Counted from the first letter of the stretch, positions 1 through 11,515 are shown. The stretch is DNA of 64,000 bases from Nannobrachium achirus (GCA_963921795.1 OY997652.1:58268919-58332918), one strand, 5' to 3'. The notes: generated from the letters alone by a model not told the origin. A program made the numbers and translations.

Positions 1-394
1 ATTCCTCCATAAACACATTGCTACAGGGACAAAGCATGTTTATAGCACAGTTTAGCAGCTGTAATGTATAAACCAGGATTTCCCAAAGTGGGTGCCGAGA
101 TGCAAGTCCAGGGGTGCAGCAGAATAATAATAATAACATTTGGAATTCATCACTATCACTTCACTATGCTGTAAAACAGACCTGATCTGCACTGCACTTG
201 ATGAGTTATTTTTCCATCTACAGCAACCTTTCTTCACCAAAACAATAGCAGATCTACAAAGCTCACAATGTGTCATGTTGAGACAGAATAGGGATGCAGG
301 GGTCCAAGCGGTTAAACGTCAAATATAAAGATATTTTCAGTCAGTTCTGATGGAAATGGACATTTCTCCGTGACATAGCCTACCAGGCTCAGGT
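1..394. other. Non-coding flank, duplicated at 31.2 kb
   Basis: No gene seen. From about 165 onward the sequence matches 31225-31455 almost base for base, so it is the left part of the 1-3.9 / 31.2-39.6 kb block duplication. Short open frames on both strands here are chance. Confidence 0.6.
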
Positions 395-965
395 GGATTG
401 TTTGATTGAAGAATTTATTAGAAGTTTGCATAGAAAAAGTACAGTTTCATGACAAATCACTGGTACAAGGTCAACTAAAATGAGATCTTAGTAAGCTTTT
501 CAGCTTATTTACACAGGAACCACTTATGCATCTGATATAACATTGAAAGACAGACGGATAGAACATAGTAGGTAAATTATCAGTAACAAAAAGGGGGAAA
601 GGCATGCATAAAAAAATATCATGGGAAAAATTAAAAATAGAGAAATAGGAGATATTCACAATAGAAAAGGGAAGGTATAGGTCTGGGCTTAGTCTATTAC
701 GAGGCTCGAGAAGCAGACGTCTGTAGGTGACCTTTCAGACCTATTTTGAAAGAGTCTAGGGATTTGCTCTCATTTAAGGCATGCGGTAGGGCGTTCCACA
801 TTTTGGTGGTATAGCAGACTGCAGGAGAAGAGTTATTCTGGGTTAAACATGATTTGTGGAGCTTCCTCTGGTGTTGTGAAAAGAAATGTGTGTGTAGTGA
901 TACGCAGAAGCGGGGACTGAACCCGGGACTCCCACTCGCCAGTCCAACGCACAACCAGTCGTGCT
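395..965 (-). mobile_element. 3' end of a non-LTR retrotransposon (LINE), copy 1
   Basis: The minus strand encodes an 85-residue open frame (954 to 697) containing WNALPHALNESKSLDSFK, the typical extreme C-terminus of reverse transcriptases of the jockey/CR1/L2-type LINEs. It is followed by an AT-rich 3' tail ending near 395 in a TTGATTGAAG stretch like the (ATTG)n tails of other copies here. The element is 5'-truncated with no catalytic core. A near-identical copy lies at 31455-32020. Family-level assignment is inference. Confidence 0.65.
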
Positions 966-1300
966 AATAGGGCTGAGCCCGATTAGCAGGGCTGTTGTCG
1001 CTGGTTCATGGCTGGTACTAACTGTGGGGGCTACAATCACACCCCTGATCTTTGGAGCGCGCCCTCGCGCTTCACACTTCACGCCGCGGACCGCCGCACA
1101 CGACGTGGACCTGTCCCTCAAGTGAGGATATCAAGCTCCTCATCCTGCCGACAACGCCAAATTGTCCCACTCGCCAGTCCAACGGCAGCGCACAACCAGT
1201 CGTGCTTATAAGGCTGAGCTCGATTAGCAGGGCTGTTGTCACTGGTTCATGGCTGGTACTAACTGTGGGTGCTACATGTGCATATTTGCGTCATGTAAAA
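860..1300 (-). repeat. tRNA-like SINE-type repeat with two internal units
   Basis: Read on the minus strand, the segment near 895-970 contains TAGCACGACTGG (like a pol III A box) about 30 bases before GGGTTCAGTCCC (like a B box). The same tRNA-like word set (cactcgccagtccaacg, acaaccagtcgtgct) recurs near 1170-1210, followed both times by ggttcatggctggtactaa. It abuts the LINE 3' fragment. The same arrangement is present at 31960-32316. A tRNA-derived SINE is likely; a functional tRNA is not (no full cloverleaf or acceptor stem). Confidence 0.5.
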
Positions 1301-1473
1301 ATGTGAGCTAAAAAATAAAATACAAAAATTTACAAAATAATTCAGCCCTAACTCTGGAGGAAAACGTTATTTAAGGGGTGCCCCAAGTAAAAAAAAAAGA
1401 AGAAAAAAAAGTTCCCTGGTATAAACACCTTTGGAAAAAAGGGAAGAAGGAGAGAGACAGTGAAACAACTTAC

Positions 1474-1533
1474 TGAGCTCTGGATGGTGTTCAGGTTCCT
1501 CTTGTCTCACCTGCAGTCTGGACTCCACAGACT
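1474..1533 (-). CDS. Zinc-finger gene 5' exon (ESRLQV-type), copy at left edge
   Basis: A 60-base exon on the minus strand, bounded by an acceptor (TTCCAG, ending 1534) and a donor (GTAAGT, from 1473). It encodes a peptide beginning SVESRLQVRQEEPEHHPE, the linker exon found near the 5' end of many fish C2H2 zinc-finger genes. Both borders are phase 1. A paralogous exon at 33674-33733 differs at only a few bases. The downstream acidic and finger exons would lie left of base 1, so the gene continues outside the window. The exon is too short for ordinary ORF calls; its identity rests on its splice sites and its paralogues here. Confidence 0.6.
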
Positions 1534-1919
1534 CTGGAATTAAACTAATATAATAGAATACCAGAGTTTATCATCAGGATTTGTTAAGAAAAATAACACT
1601 TAAACTCAACTTCAACAATAACAGTAGGCCTATTTCTTTCTTCTTCTTTTTCATTTCAATGTGTGTTGCACAGTCTTTAATATTAATTAATTTAAATCGC
1701 CCTGAAAAACCACTGGTAAAAAAATAAACCCAGTTTTACCCTTTCACTGGCCTTTCCTTTTATCTACTGTATAGCTATTTTGCACTGCTATTTTCTTTTC
1801 TTTTTTCCCCTGACTATATCTACTGCGTAGTACTGTGTTCTATGCGTCAAGCAATGTTATATGAGACACTTAAATGGTTTCCTCCTGTGCAAAATGCCAA
1901 GTGCTTTCCAGGATCTCCT

Positions 1920-2175
1920 TTTAGTTGACCAGTGAAGTGTACCGTCATGAAGCTGTACCTTTTCCGATGCAAACTTCTAATAAAGTCTTACATATAATTC
2001 TAGGTCTGTCATTCAATGTTATATGAGATACTTCAATGGTTTCCAGTGGAAATAAGCTTAGGCTTTCAATGGATCTCCTTTTAGTAGACCTTGTACCAGT
2101 GAACTGTACCGTCATGAAACTGTACCTTTTCCTATGCAAACTTCTAATAAAGTCTTCAATCAATCAATCAATCAA
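1920..2175 (+). mobile_element. LINE 3' tails, plus orientation, ending (ATCA)n
   Basis: Two tandem copies of the LINE 3' untranslated tail (about 1920-1990 and 2050-2175), each with tgtaccttttcc.atgcaaacttctaataaagtctt. The second ends in atcaatcaatcaatcaa, the tetranucleotide tail expected of target-primed insertion. The same tail occurs inverted at 37441-37640 and partly at 34085-34200 and 23140-23420. Confidence 0.6.
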
Positions 2176-3640
2176 GGTTCCTTAGCTTAGCTTAGCATTA
2201 GCGCGCCCACACAAACAAACTCTAAACTTTCATGGATTTCTCCCGTTTTCACAACGAGACAGCCTGTCACTCTTTACTCTCCGACACAAGATACACAAAG
2301 GTTTGTGCACTGCAAACTTATAACACAGACCTTTACTGTATCGTCGTGTTTGATACACGCTGTTCGTTCACCCGGCTATGTTTTGTGAACAAATTTAGTG
2401 TCAGCAAATATAAGACTTCCGGTGGCGATCTCTTCAGAATAAGAGTATCCCTAACGAAAAACGAATAATTTGTAGGCCTATTAGATATACACATAAAAAA
2501 TATAGATTAACCATTAATTAAAGCTATAGGCCTACAACGAAAATAATGATTCTGTGTAAAAATAAAGTTTTAATGACTTTTTTTTTTACATCTAATAGAT
2601 AAATGCTGTTCACTGAAGTGCATAGACTTTACAAATTGGACACTGGAGAGCAGACGGCTCGCTGCGTCGGCACTTTGAACACACGCACACGTTCGGGGAG
2701 ACCTCCTCTACCACACCACACTCTCCGCGAAGCGGGAGAGGTGTAAAATCTATTTCTGTAGGCTTTCCAGTACAGCCACCCGCTCAAAAAAAGTGACATT
2801 TTCAGACATTTTCAAACTCTAGTTGGCGCTGGAGAGCAGACGGCTCGCTGCGACGGCACTTTGAACACACGCACGTGTTCGGGGAGACCTCCTCTACCAC
2901 ACCACACTCCCCGCTAAGCGGGAGAGGTGTAAAATCAAAATTGGATGGCCTTCCAGTGTGGCTATAGACATAAAAGTACAATTTTCAAACATTTTCAAAC
3001 TCTAGTTGGCGCTGGAGAGCAGATGGCTGCTCTCCAGCGCCAACTAGAGTTTGAAAATGTCTGAAAATTGTACTTTTTCTATGTCTAGCCACACTGGAAG
3101 GCCATACATTTTTTATTTTACACCTCTCTGGCTTAGCGGAGAGTGTGGTGTGGTAGAGGAGGTCTCCCCAAACGCGTGCGTGTGTTCAAAGTGCCGACGC
3201 AAAGAGCCGTCTCCTGTCCAGTGTCCAATTTGTAAAGGCTATGCACTCCAGTGAACAGCATTTATCTATTTAGATATATTTTTTGTTATTAAAACTTTTT
3301 TTTTACACATAGGCCTAAACATATTTTTTGTTATATGGCTTTGTCAAATGCCTAATTCATATTTTTAATGAGCATATTTGAAAATTCAACGTTTTTCATT
3401 AATTACGAGCAATTTATTTTGAAGGCGAATGCTTCAAACCGGAAGTCTTATATTTTTTATCTCTGACACCGGACGTTCTATATTTGCTCAATGCACGGAC
3501 CTTGTTTTCGGTGTTTCGATCTGGAGAGAGAAGGACGGAAACGGTCCTAGTCTTTCCTTGTCCGAGTTGAAACACACACTATAGTCCGGGAGCTAGCAGC
3601 CCCCTGAATGTTCTCAGCTTACTTTATTTTCACTATTATT
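2176..3640. repeat. Composite repeat with inverted ~180-bp units
   Basis: Starts at the ttccttagcttagcttagc stretch. It contains two direct ~180-bp units (about 2640-2760 and 2820-2940, each with a cgctgcg.cggcactttgaacac core) and one inverted unit (3020-3255). CTTCCGG boxes sit at both ends in opposite orientation (2416 and 3440). The corresponding block at 34940-37375 has five direct units instead. The 78-residue frame at 2232-2468 is shared with 34987-35226 but has no recognised domain. Confidence 0.55.
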
Positions 3641-4208
3641 TCCTGTTAGTATATACCCCTTCCCTTGGGACATCACAAGTTCATACTGAACACCCCGTTT
3701 GGTGTCAGGGGCCCCACATTGTCACACATGTATGACATTTGGCATGGAGTATCCTGACACATGGGGGTGGGGGTAAGTGGAAAAATTGGATTCTGGTGCT
3801 TCCCACCATTGTATTTTAAAATATCACCCACAACATCCCCAGAAACACCAAAAAAGTGCTGTCTGCTTGACAATTCCAACTACCTCTCCTCTATATAGAA
3901 GAAGACTTCCCACATTCATAGCTACAATTTGAGCCCAAGATGATCTTTGTATCTTGAACATTACTGTTTCTGTAGCCAAAATAAGACACTAGGCCTATAC
4001 CTCAAATCTGAGAAAATTGGGTTTTCAGTCAGTAGCTTTACAGATCTAACAATGGGTTTACAAATACAGCTATTTGAAGTTATAAACATTATAAATGAAT
4101 ACAGGGAAGTAAATGTTTTGAAATGGTATACAAAAATATGTTTTATGTTTGATATGCACAAAACTTGTTGCAATACAATAATAATAATAAAGTAATGGGC
4201 CTACCAAA
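3640..4208. other. Non-coding stretch, partner of 37.67-39.6 kb
   Basis: No gene seen. Sequence around 3740-3870 (catttggcatggagtatcct, and the ttttaaaatatcacccacaa block) is found split across 39020-39060 and 39557-39600, where H-family elements interrupt it. It therefore shows the approximate uninterrupted state of that locus. Ends with an AT-rich run before the Tc1 element. Confidence 0.5.
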
Positions 4209-4210
4209 TA

Positions 4211-4875
4211 CACTGCTCAAAAAAATAAAGGGAACGCATAATCATTGCAATGTAACTCCAAGTCAATCACACTTTTGGGATATCAACCTGGCCACAGTGG
4301 CCAGTTAGGAAGCAACACTGATTATGAATCAGTTTCATCTGCTGTTGTGCAAATGGAAAAGACAACAGGTGAAAATGAGGCAATTTGCAAGACAACCCCT
4401 AAAAAAGGAATGGTTTTGCAGGTGGTGGCCACAGACCATTTGCCTGTCCTCATCCTTTCTGGCAGATTTTTGGTTAGTTTTGGATTTTGCCAGTGTCCTG
4501 ACCACTAGAGGTAGCATGAGGCGGTATCTGCAACCCACAGAAGTTGCTCAGGTAGTGCTGCTCATCCAGGATGGCACATCAATGCGCACTGTGGCAAGAA
4601 GGTGTGCTGTGTCTCCCAGCACAGTGTCCAGAGCATGGAGGCGATACCAGGAGACAGGCCAGTACACCAGGAGACGTGGAGGGGGCCGTAGGAGGACAAC
4701 AACCCATGTGAATGTTTCTGCTCAAACTGTGAGAAACAGACTCCATGATGGTGGTATGAGGGCCCGACGTCCACAAGTGGGGCCTGTGCTCACAGCCCAA
4801 CACTGTGGAGCCCGATTTACATTTGCCAGAGTACACATGGACTGGGCTGTTCCCTGTAATTTTTTGAGCAGTGTG
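4211..4875 (+). mobile_element. Internally deleted Tc1/mariner transposon
   Basis: Ends are inverted: CACTGCTCAAAAAAATAAAG at the left and a matching ...CTTTATT-like ttttttgagcagtg at the right, between TA dinucleotides at 4209 and 4876. The TIR is a familiar fish Tc1-type end. The interior keeps the transposase start but lacks the catalytic part, so the copy can only be non-autonomous. Confidence 0.85.
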
Positions 4876-4884
4876 TACATGTGA
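4516..4884 (+). pseudogene. Tc1 transposase remnant (HTH domain, catalytic core deleted)
   Basis: The frame from ATG 4516 starts [20 protein letters not shown] and shows the paired-like helix-turn-helix of Tc1 transposases ([20 protein letters not shown]), followed by the Arg/Gly-rich linker [12 protein letters not shown]. It then jumps by internal deletion to VSAQTVRNRLHDGGMRARRP, the second DNA-binding subdomain, and soon runs into the right TIR. The DDE residues are absent. The full family is about 340 residues; this keeps about 120. The reading frame is open upstream of 4516 as well, but the Tc1 homology starts at MRRYL. Confidence 0.85.
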
Positions 4885-4999
4885 AACAAAATGTAACAAC
4901 AGACCAAGTATTACACGGTAAATATAGAAAATGGAAGAAACGACAATTAAAGTCAATAACAAGGGGCAGCAGAGTCCTTACAGCCACAGCATCACACAC

Positions 5000-6300
5000 A
5001 CTAGGTGTGTGTATAAAGGCCCATCATATAAAACAATTCCTTTTGAAAAACGGAAAAGCACAAAACAGAAGCACAGATATTCAACGCTAGGCACACATTC
5101 ATACCCATTGCCCTTGTAGTTCTGCTTAGTTTAGTTTATTTGATCAGCAAGCATACATTTATACAAGTCATACATCCACAAAACCATAATCACTGTTTAA
5201 TCAACTGGTGATCAACAGGTGCCTATCCTACGTATTCATGGTTTAAAATACATTAATATGTTATAAAAGTGTTCAAATTTACCATATAAAAAAACTGTAA
5301 TTACAAGCCCAAAATACATCAGCATAATAACAAATCAAAGAGTGTCTGTCCTGTGTGTTTAGGATGCAGTAATATGTTAAAGGAGTGTACAGACTCACCA
5401 TATAAAGAAAGAAAATGCAAATAAAGGAACATGTGCGTAAAACCCATATACATCAACAATAGAATGCCTATCCTACATATTCATGGTTTAAGATACAGTA
5501 ATATGTTATAAGAGTAGCCTATACAAGTTCACCCTATAAAGAGAATGAAAATGAAATAAAACGTAAATGAAAACCCAAATATATATTTTTTTTACCATTT
5601 GAGGGATCTAAAATCCATATGAAGCTATTGCCATTAATACCTATTTAATAAGCATATGTGATTTGACTTGTATACTATTGTAGAGTATTATATAGTATGT
5701 TGTCACTCATATAAACTCAAAAAGACAAAAATAAAAAGAAGACTATGTTTTACTGTATGTAGCTACAATATTGGATTTTAGTCTTTTTTTTAAATTGCAA
5801 GATAATATTACTGTGTTTAATCTCTTCTGTCAAACTGTTCCAAATCTTTACTCCACAACCTGAAATGCACATACTCTTTCGAGTGGTCTGAGCACTTGCT
5901 TGTTTAAAATGTATTTCCAGAATGTTCACAGGAAGTAGTTAATTACTTGCCTTAAACATTAGTTGAGCAGTTTTTAAATCAACTAAGTCAGCAAGCTTCA
6001 ATGTACGAGACCTCAAAAATAGATTATTTGTATACTCATAAAACCCTACCTTGTGTACTATTATTATTGCTCTCTTTTGTATTATGGATAATGGATGAAA
6101 GTTACTACTCTATGTATTTCCCCACACCTCCAAACAGTAGGACAGACATGGTAGTATAAGCGTAGTGTGCAAATAAGCAGAGACATAATTTTGAACATCC
6201 CTTGTTTTACCTAGGACACAAACACTCCTTGCCACATTAACACGAACATACAGTACTGTATATGGGTTTACCTTGCCTTGGCGAATGTACTTATTCCCTT
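5000..6300 (-). mobile_element. Degenerate LINE: RT C-terminus and 3' UTR, copy 1
   Basis: Read on the minus strand, 6110 down to 5945 translates without interruption as a LINE reverse-transcriptase C-terminal region: HPLSIIQKRAIIIVHKVGFY, then NNLFLRSRTLKLADLVDLKT, then AQLMFKASN. Upstream are traces of LPCLSYCLEVWGN. Downstream, near 5880-5830, is CISGCGVKIWNSL, the usual C-terminal WNSL box. The 3' UTR then runs to about 5000. It is broken by stops and frameshifts and lacks the YxDD core. A paralogous, further decayed copy lies at 47600-49720. Confidence 0.7.
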
Positions 6301-7600
6301 TCTTTTGACTATGCTTGTACTGTTCTTAATTTTTGAATAAATCAAATATTCAATAAATCAAACCAAATCCTCACATGGACTCAAATGGACCTGTAAGGGT
6401 CCATGTGGTTCCGTTTGTATTCCTTGTGAAAAGCAAACATTCTTTCACTGCCTTCTGGTAATAATGTATAATAACGTTAAAGTTAATGTTAATCAAAGGT
6501 GATGTAAGGTAATGTTTTGGTTAAAATTACAATAATGTTGTGAAAAAGGTTAAAGCTCTATGTTGAGCCACACCGTTACAATGAATTGAGTACAAAGGAC
6601 CCCAATGGAAACAAGCCATAGTCTTTCATGGATCTAAAATCCGCTAAGCAGATCCTGTATTGAACTGTAATTTCCAGTACCTTTTTGCAAAATGCTTGTA
6701 GAACCCATTGCACTGCCTTTGTTTGTTAGATTATTGTTATTATTTTCATTATCATATTTGTGATTATTTAGTATATTTGGCATTATCAGTTGTATTAGTT
6801 TTATATTGGGAAATTGTTATTTTGGGCACCAAGGGCACGCCTCTCCCAGGCCTGGCTGATTGACAGCAAGGGCATATAGGCCTGATGATGAGGTGATTTT
6901 TTACCAGAGTCACAGAACAATGCCAGCAAGACAGAAGCTGAAACTGTTTGTACCAATGCACTTTGTAGATAAGTAAAATATATGCAAGCTAAAGTTCAAC
7001 CTGTGGACAATGTGTTCAACCTAAGTCTGGGTGTATCAGTGGGCTTAAAGACGTTTGTTTAGAGCCTACAAACTGCAATATTATAACAATCTGGCTAACC
7101 ATCGTCAAATAAAAGGGAACGGACACTCTTTTTGTTCCTCTTCCTCAGAGTCTGTCTAATATATTAGACCCCATCTTGTTCAATCTCATGTTGTGATTTC
7201 GTCTGCGCTTCCATCCGATTCAATTGTAAATGTAAATCCATGGGGACAAGCAACGCTGTGCATATACATGTATGTGTGCTGCTCACTGGGAGAAGTTGGT
7301 TATTATGGTCTGACCAGCCAGCCAGTATAAAATACTGGCTGGCTGACTGTACATTGGTTGGTCATGCTGTGCTATTATCGGTAGGATGAAACTCGTCCAG
7401 TTAAAAAGTTTCAGTGTTTCTTTCTTTTCTCTCTTTTTCTTTTTACATTTTGACGATCGATTTTGATCTTACAAACAATTATTCGAATATCCTCGGACCG
7501 TATGTGTAGATAATAACGCTAGATTAACATCTTACTTATACAGGCCTTATTATTACTGATACCGTTTGATCTGAATAAAATGTAAATAAAAAGAATAGCA
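6300..7600. other. Non-coding; about 940-bp insertion relative to the 50-kb copy
   Basis: No gene recognised. Bases 6300-6650 match 49800-50060, and the match resumes at about 7590 (gcacttgatagttctcataaa), so roughly 6652-7590 is present only in this copy. That insert is AT-rich. It holds a short inverted word at 7316-7348 (gccagccagtataaaatactggctggctgac) but no coding signal, and no clear terminal repeats were found. Confidence 0.45.
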
Positions 7601-7849
7601 CTTGATAGTTCTCATAAATAAAAGCTTTCCCCACCTTATGCAGTGTGCCGAACACCCCAGTGCCAAGGACATGGAACTTCTTCAGCTCTGGGGCCCTCAG
7701 GATGCGGGTGTGAACCGTAGCCTTGTAGCAACTCATATTGTAATAATGGCTCATAATGTAAAACAAACTCATATTGTAATAACATCACAGGGCTCCTCAT
7801 TGTATGGGTATAATACAATTATTGCATTACACTGCACTCTTGTCCCTAG

Positions 7850-8765
7850 TAGACTCGGTTGGGGAAGAGTGTGAGAACAACATATTTCTATATGCAGACG
7901 ATTCCACCATTTTCGCACCCATCACATCATCAAATGGGCCTGAGGTGGCTGCGTCCCTAAACAAAGACCTCGAAAACATCCGAAGGTGGGCTAATGCCTG
8001 GAAGGCTACTTTCGAACCCAGTAAGTGCAAGGCTATAATCCTGTCAAGGAAGAGGAAGCCATCAGCAAAATCACGTGGACCAGCCATCTGTCCAACATCT
8101 GTAAACGTGCTGGACAACGTCTGGGAGCACTGCGTAAGCTGGCCAACAAGCTGGATGTTAAAGGCAGAGCCAACATCTACAAAACCCAAGTCAGGAGTAT
8201 TATGGAGTACTCCTGTCTAGCCTGGATAAATGCCTCTCAGACAACTCTCAGTCAGCTAGACATCATCCAAAAAAAGGCGCTGAAAATCATTGGGGTGGAT
8301 GAAGACCTTGCCCTACAGCAGTATGCCATCAGCAACCTGAGTCATCGTAGAACAGTTGCAGCAACAACTGTTCTTTACAAGATGCACACTCCCAGCTGTC
8401 CAGTGGCTCTCAAAGCATTGCTACCCAAACCTCTCAAACCAGGTCGTATCACCAGGAGGGCACCACCAAGCCACGCCCTGGAAACCCCTCCGTCAAACAC
8501 CAAATGCCTCGATAGGAGCTTTCTCCACTCTGCTATAACAACATGGAACAGCCTGCCCCCTGCTGTTGTTGGAGACATTACACCAAGCAGTATTCATGCC
8601 ATTAAGAAGAGGCTGAACAGACACCTCCTCAATATGTGACTGTAATCCCATAAAGCTCAAGGACATTTAATCACCAAACAATCAGTTTATATACCCCTGA
8701 CTGAGTAGCTGCAGATCGTATCTGCATAAGCTTAATAAAAAAAAAGAAAAAAAAAAAAAAGTCCC
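7850..8765 (+). pseudogene. 5'-truncated non-LTR retrotransposon reverse transcriptase
   Basis: The frame around 7850-8050 contains IFLYADDSTIFAPI, the YxDD polymerase motif (YADD at 7891-7902). After a frameshift near 8045-8070 the frame 8070-8639 continues the same domain (ITWTSHLSNICKRAGQRLGA, AWINASQTTLSQLDIIQKKA) to the C-terminal TTWNSLPPAVVGD and a stop. It ends in an A-rich tail at 8733-8760. This is the jockey/CR1-like arrangement. No endonuclease or palm N-terminus remains, so it is a dead 5'-truncated insertion. In the paralogous locus (50330-50380) the flanks ttgtccctagt and the atgggc.agaca word lie adjacent, so the LINE is absent there. Confidence 0.8.
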
Positions 8766-9596
8766 GAGTCCCTTTGTCAAAGTCCGAGTCAAGACATAAT
8801 AGTCATGGGCAAGACAGAGTCAATGGCTGCGTTTCCCAAAGCGATTTTGAGTGCTCATAAGCTCAGGCATGGTCGTAGAGACCAAAATCGTCCCTCGCAG
8901 CCTGCGCAGGCACCTGTCAATCAAGAGCAGCGAGGGCTTTCAGGAAACCGGTCGTCTCGTACAATGGAACCAAATAGCGGTGATGACGGTTGAATGCACA
9001 CCTCATACGAATGGCCATCGTAAGGAGCATTTTAGAAGCAAACACCTCTACCGCAAGTTTCTCACGGGTGCTGCAGACGTGTCTGTACGATGGTTTTGTT
9101 AAGGGTGCGCCGGGGCGCCCGTAAGCACCCTTCATAGAAAACTGAGCACTATATAACTAAGTATAACTATGAACGTTTATTTTAAAAAGCTATCTAAGTC
9201 TTGTGGATGGTAGAGTAGGCTATTCTACACACCTGCTATACAAAATAAACAAGTATAACTATATATTTATATTTATATAATAAATAAATAAAACATACAA
9301 AGGTGAACTATGTTTTATGTTATGCGTGTCGCTTGCTTTGATATAGGTCTATAGGCTACTGAGAAATAGCGCACCACAACACACACTTACATAAAAAAGA
9401 ACAAGCTTATAGGCTGCCTCATTTGTTAAGTGGGTCCGTGGACCAGTGGGGGTCCCCTCTCCCCAGCTAAAAGGCATGCAGTGATGCGTGAAAGCGGCGA
9501 TAGAACTCGGAACACCCAATCGCTAGTCCAACACTCAACCCGTTGTGCCAAACGACTCAGCGAGTAACAGTCTGCTCAGACACTGGCTGCAAGGCA

Positions 9597-9819
9597 CTCA
9601 TCATCCTACACTCTGAGAGTTAGCCTACATTTTTGAACCATTGGGTTCCTAACTTGCAAACTAAAATATAACAGCCCTGCGCCTCTTTAGCCCCTCATGC
9701 GTCGTGCCAACACTGAGGTAAAGAGACAGGGCTGTTATATTTTAGTTTGGGACGTTTGGAGTTAGGAACCAAATGGTTCCAAAATCACAACTCACAAGTT
9801 GAGAGTGTAGGATGATGAG
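9597..9819. repeat. Fold-back repeat (about 90-bp arms)
   Basis: The left arm starts ctcatcatcctacactct and the right arm ends agagtgtaggatgatgag. The inner ends ctaaaatataacagccctg and cagggctgttatattttag are also complementary. The whole 223 bp folds into an imperfect hairpin, typical of a MITE nested within the larger element. Confidence 0.75.
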
Positions 9820-9832
9820 CGGACTGGTTCTC

Positions 9833-9912
9833 CAAACCAAACCAATGGACCCTCATCATCCTAGCCTGATTTCAGACTCAGCGCTGAGTCTGCATTGGTT
9901 TGGTTCATATAA
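9833..9912. repeat. Nested palindrome with perfect 20-bp core
   Basis: cagactcagcgctgagtctg at 9873-9892 is self-complementary. It is followed by cattggtttgg, which pairs with ccaaaccaatg at 9837-9847. This could be another small fold-back remnant. Confidence 0.6.
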
Positions 9913-9974
9913 CTAAATGTAGCCCTATAATTATTACAGCCAACAACCTTTGTAACTGAACACAGCAGGCTTAA

Positions 9975-10045
9975 TAGCATGACGAGTTGTGAGTTGGACT
10001 AATTATTGAGAGCCTCGGGTTCGACTCCCGCTTCAGCAGATCGAT
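9975..10045 (+). repeat. tRNA-like sequence (B-box match)
   Basis: gggttcgactcccgcttc (from about 10018) matches a pol III B box with T-arm symmetry, preceded by gagttgtgagttggacta. No full cloverleaf is evident; probably a SINE head. A second, inverted tRNA-like stretch lies near 9485-9560. Confidence 0.35.
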
Positions 10046-10591
10046 ATAAACGATATAGAGTTCATTTTGAGAACCAATACTCTAGTCTACAATACTGTAG
10101 GACTAGCCTATAAAATAAAAATATATATATATATTTAAGACGGGCAATTTGTGCAGTCAGTTATAAGCCTACTAACAAGCAACAGCGCTTTCCAGCTTTG
10201 CATGTAGTTTCAAATTAAAACAAGGGGTTTGTGCGGTCAGTTAGCCTACCAACAGCGCTAAAAGTGTGTTAATTTTCAGTGTTGAATGTTTTATTGATGG
10301 GCCGGCCCGATACAATCACACAAGCCGCTGAAATTCATTTCGGAGCGCAGCTGCTGACGTCCTATCAATCGAAGCCCAGAGCCATTCAAGGATAGAGTTG
10401 CATCATCTCCGTTCACATAGGGCCAGAGTTGGCAGAACTCTCTAATACAAGGCTCTGGCCAGTCTACTGGCGTGCGAAGGCTGTTTTGCGAGGGGCGCTT
10501 ACAAGCTTTAGGACCGCAGCTGAGCGAAGGCCCTCGCACGACCAGCGCTTTGGGAAACGCAGCCATTGTCAATTCGGACTCGAGACCTGAC

Positions 10592-11223
10592 TCAAGACAA
10601 GTTGATTCGAGCACAATACCAATGTTTGACACTCTGGTGATTCTTCAGGGAATCTGACCGAGTGAAACTCTTGTTACAATGTTTACATTTAAAAGGGTTT
10701 TCTACAGTGTGGACCTGCTGGTGTAACTTCAGACTTCGGTTAGACTTGAAACTTGCATTACAATGTTTACACTTGAAAGGTTTTTCTCCAGTGTGGACAC
10801 GCTGGTGACTCTTCAGGTGCCCAGATACACTGAAACTCTTGTTACAATCTTTACATTTAAAAGGTTTTTCTCCAGTGTGGACACGTTGGTGTATCTTCAG
10901 TTGAGATGGCCAATGGAATCTCTTGTCACAGTGTTCACATTTATGCTCTCCACCTGGTTGATGATTCAGGATGATGTAAGCCTTGGGTTCTTCAGGTTGC
11001 TTATATCGATGATGACCAGAGGATCTCGGTCCATCAGTGTCTCCTCGTTTCTGGCTGGTTGTTGAGCTGGTGGTTTTCTCACAGGCTGCTGGGTTGATGT
11101 GTCCATTCCTCTGCATTTGACTGTAGAGGTCGTTGTGTTTATGGAGGAAGACCTGAGATGTGAGGGTGTATGGACTCTCAGAACAGCAGAAGACCTTGGT
11201 CTGAGAAGGCTGGGACGTCACTC
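10592..11223 (-). CDS. C2H2 zinc-finger protein, terminal exon with four fingers
   Basis: Minus-strand exon starting after a CTCAG acceptor at 11224 and ending at the stop near 10592. There is no ATG at its head (first in-frame codons GTG ACG TCC), so it must be spliced to an upstream exon; the phase-1 acceptor fits the donor of 11516-11728. About 90 residues of linker precede four C2H2 fingers: HKCEHCDKRFHWPSQLKIHQ, FKCKDCNKSFSVSGHLKSHQ, FKCKHCNASFKSNRSLKLHQ and FKCKHCNKSFTRSDSLKNHQ. The HTGEKPF linker is kept twice and degenerate (HTVENPF) once. The last finger has an H-x4-H spacing. Four fingers is short for the family. Likely a nuclear DNA-binding protein; target unknown. It could be a decaying copy. 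Confidence 0.8.
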
Positions 11224-11389
11224 CTGAGAGAGAGAGAGACAGAGAGGGAGGGGAGGGGAGGTTAAAATGGTGTGTACAGATAGAGATTTGAAAGATTCCA
11301 TCATCAAAGAAGTCCCTTATTTAGGAGCCATACAGCTTCCCTGTTGATATTTCTCTCTCTCTCTCTCTCTCTCCCATTGTCAATATCGA

Positions 11390-11459
<70 letters not shown>

Positions 11460-11515
11460 TGTATATATACTATATATATTTATTTTCCCACACAAGTAGG
11501 TCAACACTGACTAAC
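11224..11515. repeat. Intron with GA/CT and (TA)n microsatellites
   Basis: The intron between the finger exon and the acidic exon holds a GA-rich acceptor tract (11225-11250), a CT run (11352-11374) and a ~66-base (TA)n array at 11393-11458. The same (TA)n position is kept in the second acidic-exon copy (19077-19125). Confidence 0.85.

Larger units (their letters stand above)
8821..10568. mobile_element. 1.75-kb non-autonomous DNA transposon with perfect 23-bp TIRs
   Basis: Bases 8821-8843 (caatggctgcgtttcccaaa plus gcg) are the exact reverse complement of 10546-10568. The empty site is represented near 50375-50385 (agtcaatgacaattcag). There is no transposase frame. The interior contains a 223-bp fold-back repeat, a 20-bp palindrome and tRNA-like words. 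The superfamily is not assigned because the target duplication is ambiguous. Confidence 0.75.

Noticed and set aside
895-970. Functional tRNA gene
   Set aside because: A- and B-box-like words but no complete cloverleaf; embedded in a repeated SINE-like unit.
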